From Moritella sp. Urea-trap-13 (GTDB taxonomy: Bacteria; Pseudomonadota; Gammaproteobacteria; Enterobacterales; Moritellaceae), in the NCBI RefSeq assembly GCF_002836355.1, contig NZ_PJCA01000031.1, positions 310,001 through 374,000 of the forward strand: a DNA stretch of 64,000 nucleotides, in the 5' to 3' direction. Under the pieces are notes generated by a model. That model had not been told where the DNA came from. It saw only the letters and a program-made list of their open reading frames with translations, and made no database searches. The translations under genes and the position numbers were made by a program. This document shows, piece after piece, positions 1 through 9,232 of the stretch (positions are counted from its first letter, which is position 1; each line of letters begins with the position of its first letter).

Positions 1-1246
1 CATTATGAATGGCAAAGTCTATTTGATGACCGTCTTTATTCATCATATGCGCAAACGATTCAGCGACTAGCGGGGCTATCTCACTGCCGCCTTGCAGATC
101 GGGAACGCGGATATGACGCATATCTTTTGTTAAGTTAGCAATAACTGTACTTTGCAGCTCACGCACTCTCGGGATGTACTTATCCTGTAGCAAACTTTGT
201 AGTTGCGGATCTTTTTTACATATCACTACGTTTTCATGTTGCGTGAGGTAGAGGCTAGCCTGTGCATGGATTTCATCGTCATTGGCTGTTAACAAGCTTG
301 CATCCGTGCAGAGTCGGCGACCAATCAACAGTTCATTCTTGCCCTTAAAAGTACTAACAGAACCATCGGCAGCGAAATCAATTTCACAGTGACCAAGCGC
401 CTGTGAGTGGAATCCTGCTTGCACAATATAAGTATCATTTACTTGATGCCCGTATTCAGCTTCTTTTTTCAGTCCTAAGTCGCTGAAATCTCCCAGCAGG
501 TTGTGGCTATGACCACCTACAATCAAGCTGATGCCATCAACTTTCTCTGCAAGCTCACAATCCCCAGTAAAACCAAGGTGACTTAATAATATGATCTTAT
601 TAATCCCTGATTCTCGGATAGCACGAACGGTATTTCTGGCCGTTTCAATGGCATTAACAAATGGTGTGTCTGGATCGACATTGGCTATATCGGCCATCTT
701 ATCCAGTGATACCCCGAATATTGCCACGGACTCGCCATCGACAACACGCGTCATCCAGCGTGCAATCTGCTGCTCTGGTTGATAAGAGAGTAAGTTAGGG
801 CGACCCTTTAAGTAATGCGACTTGGTTGTTAATTCGTTAGTCAGATCCCAGTTGCCAGCGAGCAGTGGAAACTCAATACGATCTAAAAATTCAGCCACTG
901 GCTCATTACCCATATCGAGTTCATGGTTACCAATGGTCATGACATCAATGCCTAATGCGTTGAGCATATCGGAGTTGGCTTTACCTTTGAATAGCGAGAA
1001 ATAGAGGGTGCCTTGAAAGCAATCGCCAGCATGGACAAATATAAAATCACGATCATGTTGCAGTGCGGTCGCTTTAAGCTGTTTAGCGCGCGTGGCGATA
1101 CGAGAAAAGCCGCCATTGCTGACATAAGGCGATATCATTCTGCCGTCAATATTAAGCTGTAATTGCAGTGACTGAGGCTCAAAGTAGGAGTGCGTATCAT
1201 TTATATGTGCGAGTGTTATTTTAACGGGCTTATTATTCTTTATCAT
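1..1246 (-). CDS. 5'-nucleotidase / 2',3'-cyclic phosphodiesterase family metallophosphatase (partial)
   Basis: The gene starts at the ATG ending at 1246 and runs off the left edge, so about 415 residues are visible and the C-terminus is missing. The translation opens with KITLAHINDTH, the first metal-binding motif of the UshA/5'-nucleotidase family. It continues with GNHELD near residue 106 and GGHSH near residue 243, the other dinuclear-metal ligand blocks. The family hydrolyses nucleoside monophosphates and related phosphoesters. Unlike secreted UshA, there is no signal peptide before the first motif, so a cytoplasmic enzyme is likely. The 5'-nucleotidase C-terminal domain is only partly in view. 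The family call is firm; the substrate is not known. Confidence 0.88.
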   Translation of the reverse strand, partial: MIKNNKPVKITLAHINDTHSYFEPQSLQLQLNIDGRMISPYVSNGGFSRIATRAKQLKATALQHDRDFIFVHAGDCFQGTLYFSLFKGKANSDMLNALGIDVMTIGNHELDMGNEPVAEFLDRIEFPLLAGNWDLTNELTTKSHYLKGRPNLLSYQPEQQIARWMTRVVDGESVAIFGVSLDKMADIANVDPDTPFVNAIETARNTVRAIRESGINKIILLSHLGFTGDCELAEKVDGISLIVGGHSHNLLGDFSDLGLKKEAEYGHQVNDTYIVQAGFHSQALGHCEIDFAADGSVSTFKGKNELLIGRRLCTDASLLTANDDEIHAQASLYLTQHENVVICKKDPQLQSLLQDKYIPRVRELQSTVIANLTKDMRHIRVPDLQGGSEIAPLVAESFAHMMNKDGHQIDFAIHN

Positions 1247-2058
1247 AATGTTTCAATTTTTATCTATAGCTTAATCGATACCTTAATTGATAGTAACGCA
1301 TTAATGATGACATTATCATGAATATATTTAGCTTAATAAAATGGGGGATTGGAGTGACAGAGCTGATATGTTCATTTTTCAGCGGATAAAAACAGGAAAA
1401 TGTTTGTTTCTCTTCAGTTACTTACTTGGCTTAGTAGACGTTGAAGCATTAGCGCTGGTCGGACAGCTAATACAACCCCATCAATTCGACTCTCTGTTGA
1501 GTGGGTAGAAAAAAATTTGCCCCAAAGTGGCTTAGAGTCATTATTCACCCACAATATACTCATGTCGATTCGACATATATTTTGTTATGGATCATTTAAA
1601 TCGTCAACGTAATTTCAAGTGATGATATGTTCACAATCTGATTGTAATTAAGGGTAAATTTTGTACTGTTAGTTTGAAGTTTATTTATAATTCAATCGAA
1701 TTTAAGCTATATATAATTTCATAAGCTTTGCCGATAAATCTTCAACAATTATCTTACTACTATGTAACTCAATTCCCAGTTTTAAACTTACGCAAGCAGA
1801 TATGGTGTTACTTGAATCAGCTGGAAAAACTGCAATCGAGTGGTTAGGAGTTACAGTGTCATCCGCAGATAAAGAACTCGTGGTACAAAAGGTACTGACG
1901 TATTCCATCGTAAGTGCCCAAAATGTCAAGCTGGGAATACAGGCATAGAATAGCCGGCCAATGCTTAGCTTCGGGCGGACAGCTAAAAGCGTTGCTTCAC
2001 GGACACTTAGTCAATTATCAAAGCGCTAATCTAAATTTAAATATTTTCAGGACGAATT
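1247..2058. other. Gene-poor AT-rich interval
   Basis: No convincing gene lies between the nucleotidase and the CDF transporter. A near-palindrome with 7-bp arms (ATGTCGA-T-TCGACAT) sits at 1562-1576. A plus-strand reading frame of 48 codons at 1802-1948 has no clear ribosome binding site and no family I recognise. The decamer GGACAGCTAA occurs twice, at about 1459 and 1977. The interval may be decayed sequence. Confidence 0.4.
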
Positions 2059-2946
2059 ATGACAACATTAGATGCGATAAAGAAAGTCACCTTAGTTGGT
2101 GCACTTGTTAATATTATACTCGCTTTTATCAAAATTATTGGAGGCATACTAACTAGTAGCTCCGCACTCATTGCGGACGGAGTACACAGCTTTTCAGACC
2201 TGATTTCAGATGCCGCAATATTAATTGGCGCTCATTATTGGACTGCACCAGCAGATGATAAGCACCCATATGGGCATCATCGGTTTGAAAGTGTAACTAA
2301 TCTTGTAATTGGAATTGTGCTTATTATTACCGCTGTTGGTATTACAGTCGACTCTATCTCACGTATTGGTGCTAATGATCCAACGAACCCACATTTTTTA
2401 GCTTTGTTGGTTGCGTTAATATCAATATTAGCGAAAGAAATTCTTTATCGTTGGACTCTAAAACGTTCGTTAGAGCTAGGCTCTTCAGCACTACGAGCTA
2501 ATGCATGGCATCACCGCTCTGATGCGCTTAGCTCGATACCCGTTGTAATTTCTGTCATCGCGGCGCCGTTTTTACCACCTTATTTTTATCTTGACCAAGT
2601 AGCTGCGATATTAGTAAGTGTAATGATACTCAAGGGGGCATTTGATATCGTTTTGCCTTTATTTATTGAGTTTTGTGAGCAGAGTGCAGGGAGTGACATC
2701 GTGAATTCAATTCAGCAATTAGCGAGCAATGACAATGACGTTAAAGAGGTACATGCTATTCGGTCTCGATGTTCGGGAAGCGCTGTCATTGCAGATTTCC
2801 ATTTGCTCGTAGAGCCTCATTTAACAGTAAAAGAGGGGCATGAAATAGCTAAAGGCTTTAGAAGTAAAATATTACATTTAATGCCAAATTTAACCGATAT
2901 TACAATTCATATAGAACCATATAATGATGAACATCATTCTCTTTAG
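2059..2946 (+). CDS. Cation diffusion facilitator (CDF) family metal exporter
   Basis: This is a 295-residue inner-membrane protein that should exchange divalent metal (Zn, Fe, Cd, Co or Mn) for protons. The two transport-site motifs are visible: HSFSDLISD in the second membrane segment (about residues 44-52) and HHRSDALSS in the fifth (about 151-159). A cytoplasmic DDKHPYGHHRFES loop is typical of FieF/YiiP relatives. The last 90 residues form the ferredoxin-like cytoplasmic domain with family-typical His residues. The length matches the family. The start follows a CAGGA at suitable spacing. The gene stands alone between long intergenic stretches. Family call is secure; the metal cannot be read from sequence. 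Confidence 0.93.
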   Translation: MTTLDAIKKVTLVGALVNIILAFIKIIGGILTSSSALIADGVHSFSDLISDAAILIGAHYWTAPADDKHPYGHHRFESVTNLVIGIVLIITAVGITVDSISRIGANDPTNPHFLALLVALISILAKEILYRWTLKRSLELGSSALRANAWHHRSDALSSIPVVISVIAAPFLPPYFYLDQVAAILVSVMILKGAFDIVLPLFIEFCEQSAGSDIVNSIQQLASNDNDVKEVHAIRSRCSGSAVIADFHLLVEPHLTVKEGHEIAKGFRSKILHLMPNLTDITIHIEPYNDEHHSL

Positions 2947-3048
2947 TCGAATTGTAAGCTTTAATATTAACTTAGTTTTTCTAAGCTAATTTACACAGGC
3001 CTAGTACCGAGTCAGTGGATCACTGCTGGCTCACTCTTGTCCAATTCT

Positions 3049-3071
3049 GGCTTAGTGCAAAAAGCTAAGCC
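3049..3071. terminator. Hairpin, possible shared terminator
   Basis: The arms GGCTTAG (3049-3055) and CTAAGCC (3065-3071) enclose a 9-nt loop between the convergent CDF transporter and GST genes. On the plus strand the stem is followed by GAATTTTC, a weak T tract. It could end transcription of either gene. Confidence 0.4.
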
Positions 3072-3245
3072 GAATTTTCTCCAAACAGAGTTAGATATCG
3101 CTTACAACATCCCTCATCGACTTCCCATGCAATTGCGCATATGAAGAATAGCACTACTTTGCATATAACAATTGTCCCCACTCAATTATAAACGTAAATG
3201 TTCTTTCCATTTTTATTGGATGCTTAGGCGCATTTTACCCTAGGG

Positions 3246-3899
3246 TCAGCATTCGAATGTTAAACCTTCCTGAGACATCATCTGTTGAATAGAGTTGCGC
3301 TGGAGCATAGCTTGCTGGTGGCGACATAAGTTTGGCCAGTCCTGCGCACGACTGTCATATCGACGGCTCCAATAGGCCACCATAAACAGGTGAAAGTCGG
3401 CGCCGCTTATGTTGTCGCCTAGAAGCCACGGGCCTTTGTTACCTAGTTCATCATCAATGATGCTCCAGCAGCGATTCAGGTCTTGGGTTGCCTTATCCAC
3501 CACCTGGCTCAAATCAGTATCGCCGCCGACACTGACATCGCTAGTAATATAGTGCTCTGGATGAGCCCAGCGGTTAGCTGCTTCTTGCAGCGTGTTCGAC
3601 ATCCAGGTGAGGAATTGGTAATAGTGACCTCGTTGCGGTGAATGCAGTGCGGGCGCCAAACCACTATCTGGGTGCTGATCAAGTATATACATCAGGATCG
3701 CTGCTGATTCATAAATGACCTCGCCTCGGTGCTGTAATGTCGGCACCTTACCGTTCGGGTTGATCGCCAGATACTCAGGAGTACGTTGCATTTGTTTAGC
3801 TAAGTCGATCTCGACTAATTCATAGGCCACACCCAATTCTTCCAATACGGCGTGAGTGGCCATGTTAGCCCCTCCGCGATCCCAATATAATGTGTAAAT
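3246..3899 (-). CDS. Glutathione S-transferase family protein, probable ATT start
   Basis: This is a cytosolic glutathione S-transferase. The thioredoxin-like N-terminal half carries NPNGKVPTLQHRGEVIYES (the glutathione-contacting VP and ES residues) and is followed by an all-helical C-terminal domain. The first ATG (ending at 3863) begins directly at MATHAVLEELG, which lacks the first beta strand of the fold. The same frame stays open upstream and reads YTLYWDRGGAN immediately before that Met, exactly the missing strand and active-site loop. No ATG, GTG or TTG occurs there. An ATT at 3899 lies 7 nt after AAGGAG, so I extend the gene to that codon, giving 217 residues. The start is inferred; the family is clear. 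Confidence 0.85.
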   Translation of the reverse strand: MYTLYWDRGGANMATHAVLEELGVAYELVEIDLAKQMQRTPEYLAINPNGKVPTLQHRGEVIYESAAILMYILDQHPDSGLAPALHSPQRGHYYQFLTWMSNTLQEAANRWAHPEHYITSDVSVGGDTDLSQVVDKATQDLNRCWSIIDDELGNKGPWLLGDNISGADFHLFMVAYWSRRYDSRAQDWPNLCRHQQAMLQRNSIQQMMSQEGLTFEC

Positions 3900-3902
3900 A
3901 AT

Positions 3903-4271
3903 ATCTCTCCTTTTGTTCAGCGCAATGAACCTACTATATCACCATCGGTATTTAATGCTGTTTTTCATGCCTAATAACCTATCGAATAACATAAAGTTCA
4001 TAAAACAAACACATTAATTCAACACTTACCATTTTTTGATTATTTAAAAATATATTGATTCACTAGCCATAAGTAGGTGTTTGTGGCGGAATCAATTATA
4101 AAAATACATAAAACATGCTGATTCAGAGGTCGAAAAAAACATTCTTCATCTTCGTAAGCTTTTGTTTTTAAAAGGTGATCGAAACACGCTTTATTACAAA
4201 AAATAGAACGTATTATCCACTCATAATCTTTATATATCCTTTAAACATAATCCAATTAGCAGAGTGTATTC
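3903..4271 (+). promoter_or_regulatory. Upstream region of aspA
   Basis: This very AT-rich stretch carries the GST ribosome binding site on the minus strand at one end and presumably the aspA promoter at the other. I looked for CRP and FNR palindromes and found only poor partial matches (for example around 4172-4187), so no operator is claimed. Confidence 0.35.
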
Positions 4272-5723
4272 ATGACAGTATTAGCAACCGATTTCGCATT
4301 AGAAACCCGTCTAGAAACTGATTTACTCGGAGTAAAACAAATACCTGCACACGCTTACTACGGTATTCACACATTAAGAGCAATGGAAAATTTTAAAATC
4401 AGTAAGGAGAAGATTGGCGACTGTCCTGAGTTTGTACGCGGCATGGTAAAAACTAAAAAAGCAGCAGCATTAGCCAACGGCATTCTCGGTACAATTCCAG
4501 AAGAAGTCAGTGAAGCAATTGTTAACGCGTGTAATACATTGCTAGCAAGCGACGAATTTTACAATCAGTTCCCCGTTGATGCATTCCAAGGTGGCGCGGG
4601 TACATCGGTAAATATGAATACCAATGAAGTCATCGCCAATATCGCGTTAGAGCAGATGGGCCATGCCAAAGGTGCTTATAATCACATCAACCCAAATGAC
4701 CATGTGAATAAAAGTCAAAGTACCAATGATGCTTATCCTACAGGCTTCCGCGTTGCCTTGTTTGAACGCAGTAATGCTGTATTAGTGGCGCTAACGTCAT
4801 TAAGCGAAACCTTTTTAGACAAAGCTGAAGAATTTAACGATGTATTGAAAATGGGTCGCACTCAGTTACAAGACGCAGTACCGATGACATTAGGTCAAGA
4901 GTTCCACGCCTTTGGTATTACGTTAAAAGAAGAAATCAGAAGTATTAACCGTTGCCAAGAATTACTGCTTGAAATTAATCTCGGCGCGACTGCAATCGGT
5001 ACCGGCTTAAACTCGCCAATTGGTTATTCAGAACTCGCGATTGAAAAACTAGCTGAAATTACCGGTCATGCATTTGTGCCTGCTGAAGATTTAGTTGAAG
5101 CAACGTCTGACTGTGGCGCATATGTCATGTTGTCGAGTGGCTTAAAACGCTTAGCGGTAAAACTATCTAAAATTTGTAACGACTTACGCCTGCTTTCTTC
5201 TGGTCCTCGTACTGGTTTAAATGAAATTAATCTACCTGAAATGCAAGCCGGTTCATCAATTATGCCAGCAAAAGTAAACCCTGTTATTCCAGAAGTGGTT
5301 AACCAAGTTGCATTTAAAGTATGTGGTAACGATTTAACCATCACCATGGCTGCTGAAGCAGGTCAATTACAATTGAATGTAATGGAACCTGTCATTGGTC
5401 AATGCCTATTTGAATCATTATCGTTATTAGAAAATGCCTGTTTCACGCTACAAGACAAATGCGTTAAAGGCATTACCGCTAATCGCAAGGTATGCCAAGA
5501 CTTCGTGTTAAATTCAATTGGTATTATCACTTATCTAAATCCATTTATTGGTCATCATGAAGGTGATGTTATCGGTAGAATCTGTGCCGAAACAGGTAAG
5601 AATGTACGTGAAGTGGTGTTGGAACGTGGGTTACTGTCTGAAGCAGAGTTAGATGAAATCTTCTCTATCGAAAACCTAATGAAACCAAAATACACTGGGC
5701 AACGTTTTGCGAAAACGGTTTAA
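4272..5723 (+). CDS. aspA: Aspartate ammonia-lyase (aspartase)
   Basis: Aspartase reversibly deaminates L-aspartate to fumarate and ammonia as a cytosolic homotetramer, feeding fumarate respiration or nitrogen release. The 483-residue protein has the normal family length. The fumarase/aspartase signature [11 protein letters not shown] starts near residue 327 and contains the catalytic-loop serines. Upstream blocks [14 protein letters not shown] and [12 protein letters not shown] are the conserved substrate-binding regions. The N-terminal LETDLLG and the [14 protein letters not shown] block favour aspartase over fumarase C. It lies 246 bp before dcuA on the same strand, the classic aspA-dcuA pairing in which the exchanger supplies aspartate and exports succinate. 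Confidence 0.96.
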   Translation: MTVLATDFALETRLETDLLGVKQIPAHAYYGIHTLRAMENFKISKEKIGDCPEFVRGMVKTKKAAALANGILGTIPEEVSEAIVNACNTLLASDEFYNQFPVDAFQGGAGTSVNMNTNEVIANIALEQMGHAKGAYNHINPNDHVNKSQSTNDAYPTGFRVALFERSNAVLVALTSLSETFLDKAEEFNDVLKMGRTQLQDAVPMTLGQEFHAFGITLKEEIRSINRCQELLLEINLGATAIGTGLNSPIGYSELAIEKLAEITGHAFVPAEDLVEATSDCGAYVMLSSGLKRLAVKLSKICNDLRLLSSGPRTGLNEINLPEMQAGSSIMPAKVNPVIPEVVNQVAFKVCGNDLTITMAAEAGQLQLNVMEPVIGQCLFESLSLLENACFTLQDKCVKGITANRKVCQDFVLNSIGIITYLNPFIGHHEGDVIGRICAETGKNVREVVLERGLLSEAELDEIFSIENLMKPKYTGQRFAKTV

Positions 5724-5793
5724 TCAGCGTTGGACTGAGTCAATCAAGTTGAAAATATATTGACCGTTCGCGATTTTAACCATGATAGGAGTA

Positions 5794-5860
5794 CCGTTCA
5801 ATCGGACGTTTTACTAGGCGAAATAAGTAGAATAGGCCAAATACGTAAGCGATTGAACGG
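5794..5860 (+). repeat. Long-loop perfect inverted repeat between aspA and dcuA
   Basis: CCGTTCAATCG at 5794-5804 and CGATTGAACGG at 5850-5860 are perfect 11-bp complements across a 45-nt interval. ACGT on each inner flank could extend the stem after an internal loop. There is no T tract, so it looks more like an mRNA-stabilising or processing structure than a terminator. Confidence 0.55.
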
Positions 5861-5969
5861 GAAACCTTGGTGTAAGAACACGGACAAAACGGTTAACTGA
5901 GTAGAAATCTGTTTTCGACAAATACAGATTTAGTTATCGCATATTTTTTAATCTTAATCGGAGTTTTCT

Positions 5970-7271
5970 ATGATTGTTGTACAACTTTTTGTCGTACTGC
6001 TGTTCATCTATTTAGGTGCGCGTATTGGTGGTATTGGTATCGGGTTTGCGGGCGGTGCGGGCGTACTTGTCTTAACCATGATTTTAGGTCTCGATGCGGG
6101 ATCTATCCCTATCGATGTTATTTTAATCATCATGTCAGTGATCACGGCAATTGCAGCAATGCAAGTGGCTGGTGGTATGGATTGGCTGGTTGATTTAGCT
6201 GAAAAATTTCTACGTAAAAATCCAAAACGCATTACCTTCTATGCACCTATCGTGACTTATTTCATGACAGTGTTAGCGGGTACGGGTCACACGGCGTTCT
6301 CGACGTTACCTGTGATTGCAGAAGTAGCAAAAGAACAAGGTATTCGTCCATCGCGTCCATTGTCTATTGCTGTTGTGGCGTCTCAAATTGCTATTACTGC
6401 GTCGCCAATATCAGCTGCAGTCGTATTCTTCTCAGGTATTCTTGAGCCACTCGGTGTGGATTATTTAACGCTGTTAGCGGTATGTATTCCATCTACATTC
6501 TTAGCGTGTATGGTCGGTGCATTTGTTGCAAACTTTTTAGGCTGTGAACTAAAAGACGATCCTGTGTATCAAGACCGCCTCGCAAAAGGGCTGATTAAGA
6601 TGAATGGTGAAGGTAAACGTGAAATTTTACCGACAGCCAAAACATCCGTTTATATTTTCTGCGCCGCTATTGTTGCTGTTGTCGCTTATGCAACGATGAT
6701 TAGTGGTAGTGTGGGTCTTATTGAAAATCCAACAATTGGTCGTAACGAAGCCATTATGGCGTTAATGCTGACTGCTGCAGCGTGCATTGTGACTTTTACT
6801 AAGATTGATGCGTCGCAAATTGCTAACGCAGCTACATTCAAATCAGGCATGAGTGCTTGTGTGTGTGTGCTTGGTGTTGCCTGGCTTGGTGATACGTTTG
6901 TGTCTGCTCATATCGGTGACATCAAAGAGTTTTCAGCCAGTATCCTTGAACAATATCCTTGGATGTTAGCGGTGGTGTTATTCTTTGCTTCAATGTTGCT
7001 TTACTCTCAAGGCGCAACAACCACAGCACTGATGCCAGCGGCACTTGCGATTGGTGTTGCACCTATTACGGCGGTGGCTTCTTTTGCTGCTGTAAGTGCG
7101 CTGTTTGTACTACCAACTTACCCGACATTGCTTGCCGCGGTAGAAATGGATGATACAGGCTCAACACGTATTGGTAATTTAGTCTTTAACCACCCATTCT
7201 TTATTCCTGGTGTAGCGACTATCTCAACGTCTGTTGCACTTGGTTTTGTGTTTGGCGGGCTTATTATTTAA
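5970..7271 (+). CDS. dcuA: Anaerobic C4-dicarboxylate exchanger DcuA/DcuB family
   Basis: This 433-residue, strongly hydrophobic protein belongs to the Dcu family, which exchanges aspartate, fumarate or malate for succinate across the inner membrane under anaerobic growth. It begins MIVVQLFVVLLFIYLGARIGGIGIGFAGG-type sequence and carries the conserved GTGHTAFSTLPVIAEVAKEQGIRP region near residues 104-132 (here paraphrased as GTGHTAFSTLPVI followed by the KEQGIRPSRP loop). The length fits DcuA/DcuB. The position after aspA supports DcuA. The start has GGAG a few bases upstream. A strong hairpin terminator follows the gene. Confidence 0.94.
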   Translation: MIVVQLFVVLLFIYLGARIGGIGIGFAGGAGVLVLTMILGLDAGSIPIDVILIIMSVITAIAAMQVAGGMDWLVDLAEKFLRKNPKRITFYAPIVTYFMTVLAGTGHTAFSTLPVIAEVAKEQGIRPSRPLSIAVVASQIAITASPISAAVVFFSGILEPLGVDYLTLLAVCIPSTFLACMVGAFVANFLGCELKDDPVYQDRLAKGLIKMNGEGKREILPTAKTSVYIFCAAIVAVVAYATMISGSVGLIENPTIGRNEAIMALMLTAAACIVTFTKIDASQIANAATFKSGMSACVCVLGVAWLGDTFVSAHIGDIKEFSASILEQYPWMLAVVLFFASMLLYSQGATTTALMPAALAIGVAPITAVASFAAVSALFVLPTYPTLLAAVEMDDTGSTRIGNLVFNHPFFIPGVATISTSVALGFVFGGLII

Positions 7272-7324
7272 TTGGCACTAGCCTAAGCTAAAAGAGAGTT
7301 AGCGAAAGCTAAAAAAATTAGACT

Positions 7325-7371
7325 AAACGCAAAAGACGCCATTTAATGTAAATGGCGTCTTTTGCGTTTTT
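7325..7371 (+). terminator. Rho-independent terminator of dcuA
   Basis: A perfect 20-bp stem (7325-7344 paired with 7350-7369) closes a 5-nt AATGT loop and ends in a T run. It is placed directly after dcuA. The A-rich 5' arm would also allow some function on the minus strand. Confidence 0.9.
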
Positions 7372-7389
7372 GGTAAACTGAAGACAATA

Positions 7390-7430
7390 AAAAACCACCC
7401 AGCAACTATGTAAGTAGAGCTGGGTGGTTT
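7390..7430 (-). terminator. Rho-independent terminator of the glycogen operon
   Basis: AAACCACCCAGC (7392-7403) and GCTGGGTGGTTT (7419-7430) form a 12-bp stem. Read on the minus strand it is followed by TTTTTTATT, placing it as the terminator after glgA. Confidence 0.9.
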
Positions 7431-7509
7431 GTCTATTTATATATAAAGCTTTATGTAGAGAGCTTTATACAGATATCTGCTGCAGATAACTGTTTAAACG
7501 CGCAGTCTA

Positions 7510-9075
7510 TTAGTGTTTATAAAGCAGTTCTAGATACTGTTTAGTACTTTCTTGCCAACTGAAACGCGCTGACTTTGCGTTGTCTGCAATCTTAGCCCAT
7601 GTCTTAGGCTTATTCGCATGTAGCTTAATGGCATCATTAAAGGCAGCGATTAAGTTATCACTTTGTGCTTGTAGTGATGAACCATTAAAGCTAAAGCCAT
7701 TTTCTAAATGCTGAACCGTATCTTTCAAACCACCAACCGCATGCACAAGGCAAGGTTGACCATCACGCATTGCTAACATTTGACTGATGCCACAAGGTTC
7801 AAACGAGCTTGGCATTAAGAACAGATCGCCGTGTAGATACATCTGATCTGATAATGCTTGGCCATAGCCGTTCAAGAATAAAAAATTGTCATGACTTGCC
7901 ATTAACTGCATGAATTCAAATTCAATTTGAGTATCACCAGAGCCTAGAATAATCATCCTGCCATTCACACGCGCAAGATCATCAAGCAATACCGACAATA
8001 CCGTTTTACCTTGGTAAGGCTGGCGTAATAATAGTGCTTTTTGATCGGTTAAACGACCAATACTCGTCACTAAGAAATCAGAGAAGGGTGCTTGGCTGTT
8101 CCAATTATTAATCTGCTCGTTAGCAAGGTAATGTACTGTCTTCAATTGTGCTGACTGTGCTAACCAACGTTTAACTTGTTGCTGTGCAGGCGCGAGGAAA
8201 GTACTGAGTGCTGGTTTTTTAGCGCGTTTCTTAGTTACCGTGTCAGCGTATTCACAACCATTTAAAATACCAACTAAGCGACCTTGCTGTTTTGCGGCTG
8301 CTAAGTCTTGCTCTAGACCTTCACCACCAAAGAAGCCATTCGCAGCATCGCTGGCGTGTAATACTTCTTCTGCATAGGTTGGTGATACCACATGCACTTT
8401 ATTACACAAGTTGATACCAGCACGCATTGGGTTATAGCAATGGGTATAACGTGGGTCGCAAATAACACTTGGATCAAAATTAAGGCTAGGGAACCAATGG
8501 TGTAAGCTTGATTCATCGTCCGTAATTGGGCGGATACCTTGCAAGGCAATGTTATGCACTGTGTAGACAGAATGAATGTTTGCCAGTTCTGCATATTGCG
8601 GCGCATATTTGCTTAACACTGCGACAGTTGCACTGTGCCAGTCGTGTAAATGTAATACATCAGGACGAGTGAATTTAGACTCGATAAGCAGTTGGCATAC
8701 CGCAAGGTTGAACAAGGCGTACTTGCTTGCGTCAGTGGCAAAAGGGCGATTGCCTTCGTCATGACTGTAAACACTGCCGCCTTGAGAAAATAGTGGGTGT
8801 TGCAATACAAATTGACGGACTTTAGCCGCACTTGTAGGCAAGAAAAGTTCGAATAGGGTGACTGTTTCTGTTTGACCTGCAAACTCAACATTAACGCTAG
8901 CGAGTTGACGTGACTCAAACTTTGCCGCGTAATGGCCATAATCAGGGATCACAACATCGACACTTACATCATGTTGAGGTAAGGCTTTTGGTAAATCTCG
9001 AACGACGTCAGCAACGCCACCAACTTTAGCACCAGGTATCGAATCATTTTCGGCTGCTATCATTAAAACGTGCAT
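7510..9075 (-). CDS. glgA: Glycogen synthase (ADP-glucose, GT5)
   Basis: The enzyme transfers glucose from ADP-glucose to the growing alpha-1,4-glucan chain. The open frame extends further upstream, but family members begin at MHVLMIAAEND, so I place the start at the ATG ending at 9075, preceded by AAGGA; this gives 521 residues. The ADP-glucose-binding KVGGVADVVRDLPKAL motif is near residue 16, and the C-terminal GT-B half has SSFEPCGISQMLAMRDG-type donor-site sequence. It is the last gene of the glg operon, separated from glgC by a strong hairpin and followed by a terminator. It probably depends on the GlgC product for substrate. Confidence 0.95.
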   Translation of the reverse strand: MHVLMIAAENDSIPGAKVGGVADVVRDLPKALPQHDVSVDVVIPDYGHYAAKFESRQLASVNVEFAGQTETVTLFELFLPTSAAKVRQFVLQHPLFSQGGSVYSHDEGNRPFATDASKYALFNLAVCQLLIESKFTRPDVLHLHDWHSATVAVLSKYAPQYAELANIHSVYTVHNIALQGIRPITDDESSLHHWFPSLNFDPSVICDPRYTHCYNPMRAGINLCNKVHVVSPTYAEEVLHASDAANGFFGGEGLEQDLAAAKQQGRLVGILNGCEYADTVTKKRAKKPALSTFLAPAQQQVKRWLAQSAQLKTVHYLANEQINNWNSQAPFSDFLVTSIGRLTDQKALLLRQPYQGKTVLSVLLDDLARVNGRMIILGSGDTQIEFEFMQLMASHDNFLFLNGYGQALSDQMYLHGDLFLMPSSFEPCGISQMLAMRDGQPCLVHAVGGLKDTVQHLENGFSFNGSSLQAQSDNLIAAFNDAIKLHANKPKTWAKIADNAKSARFSWQESTKQYLELLYKH

Positions 9076-9172
9076 GAATAAATTGTCCTTAAAGCAGAAT
9101 AGTAAAGTTGTGTTATTAGATGTACTTGTAGAATTAGATGTATTCTTGAAACTAAAGTTATAAAACAAAAAT

Positions 9173-9206
9173 AGCAATAAGTCACTTAGTTAAGTGGCTT
9201 ATTGCT
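9173..9206 (-). terminator. Hairpin with T-rich tail between glgC and glgA
   Basis: AGCAATAAGTCACTTA (9173-9188) pairs over 16 positions with 9191-9206, with one mismatch that becomes a wobble pair in one strand's RNA. On the minus strand it is followed by ATTTTTGTTTTAT. It has the look of an attenuator or partial terminator inside the operon. Confidence 0.65.
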
Positions 9207-9232
9207 TATCAAGTATTGAGCATCGTTATTTT

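Noticed and set aside
1702-1948. Overlapping short reading frames on both strands before the CDF gene
   Set aside because: No ribosome binding site, no recognisable family, and both strands are equally open over a short AT-rich stretch.
4166-4190. CRP-like GTGATCGAAACAC upstream of aspA
   Set aside because: The right half-site is shifted by one base and matches the consensus poorly.
7510-9177. Longer start for glycogen synthase
   Set aside because: The extra 34 residues are Asn/Ser/Thr/Phe-rich and unlike the family, which begins at MHVLMIAAEND with a good ribosome binding site at 9075.
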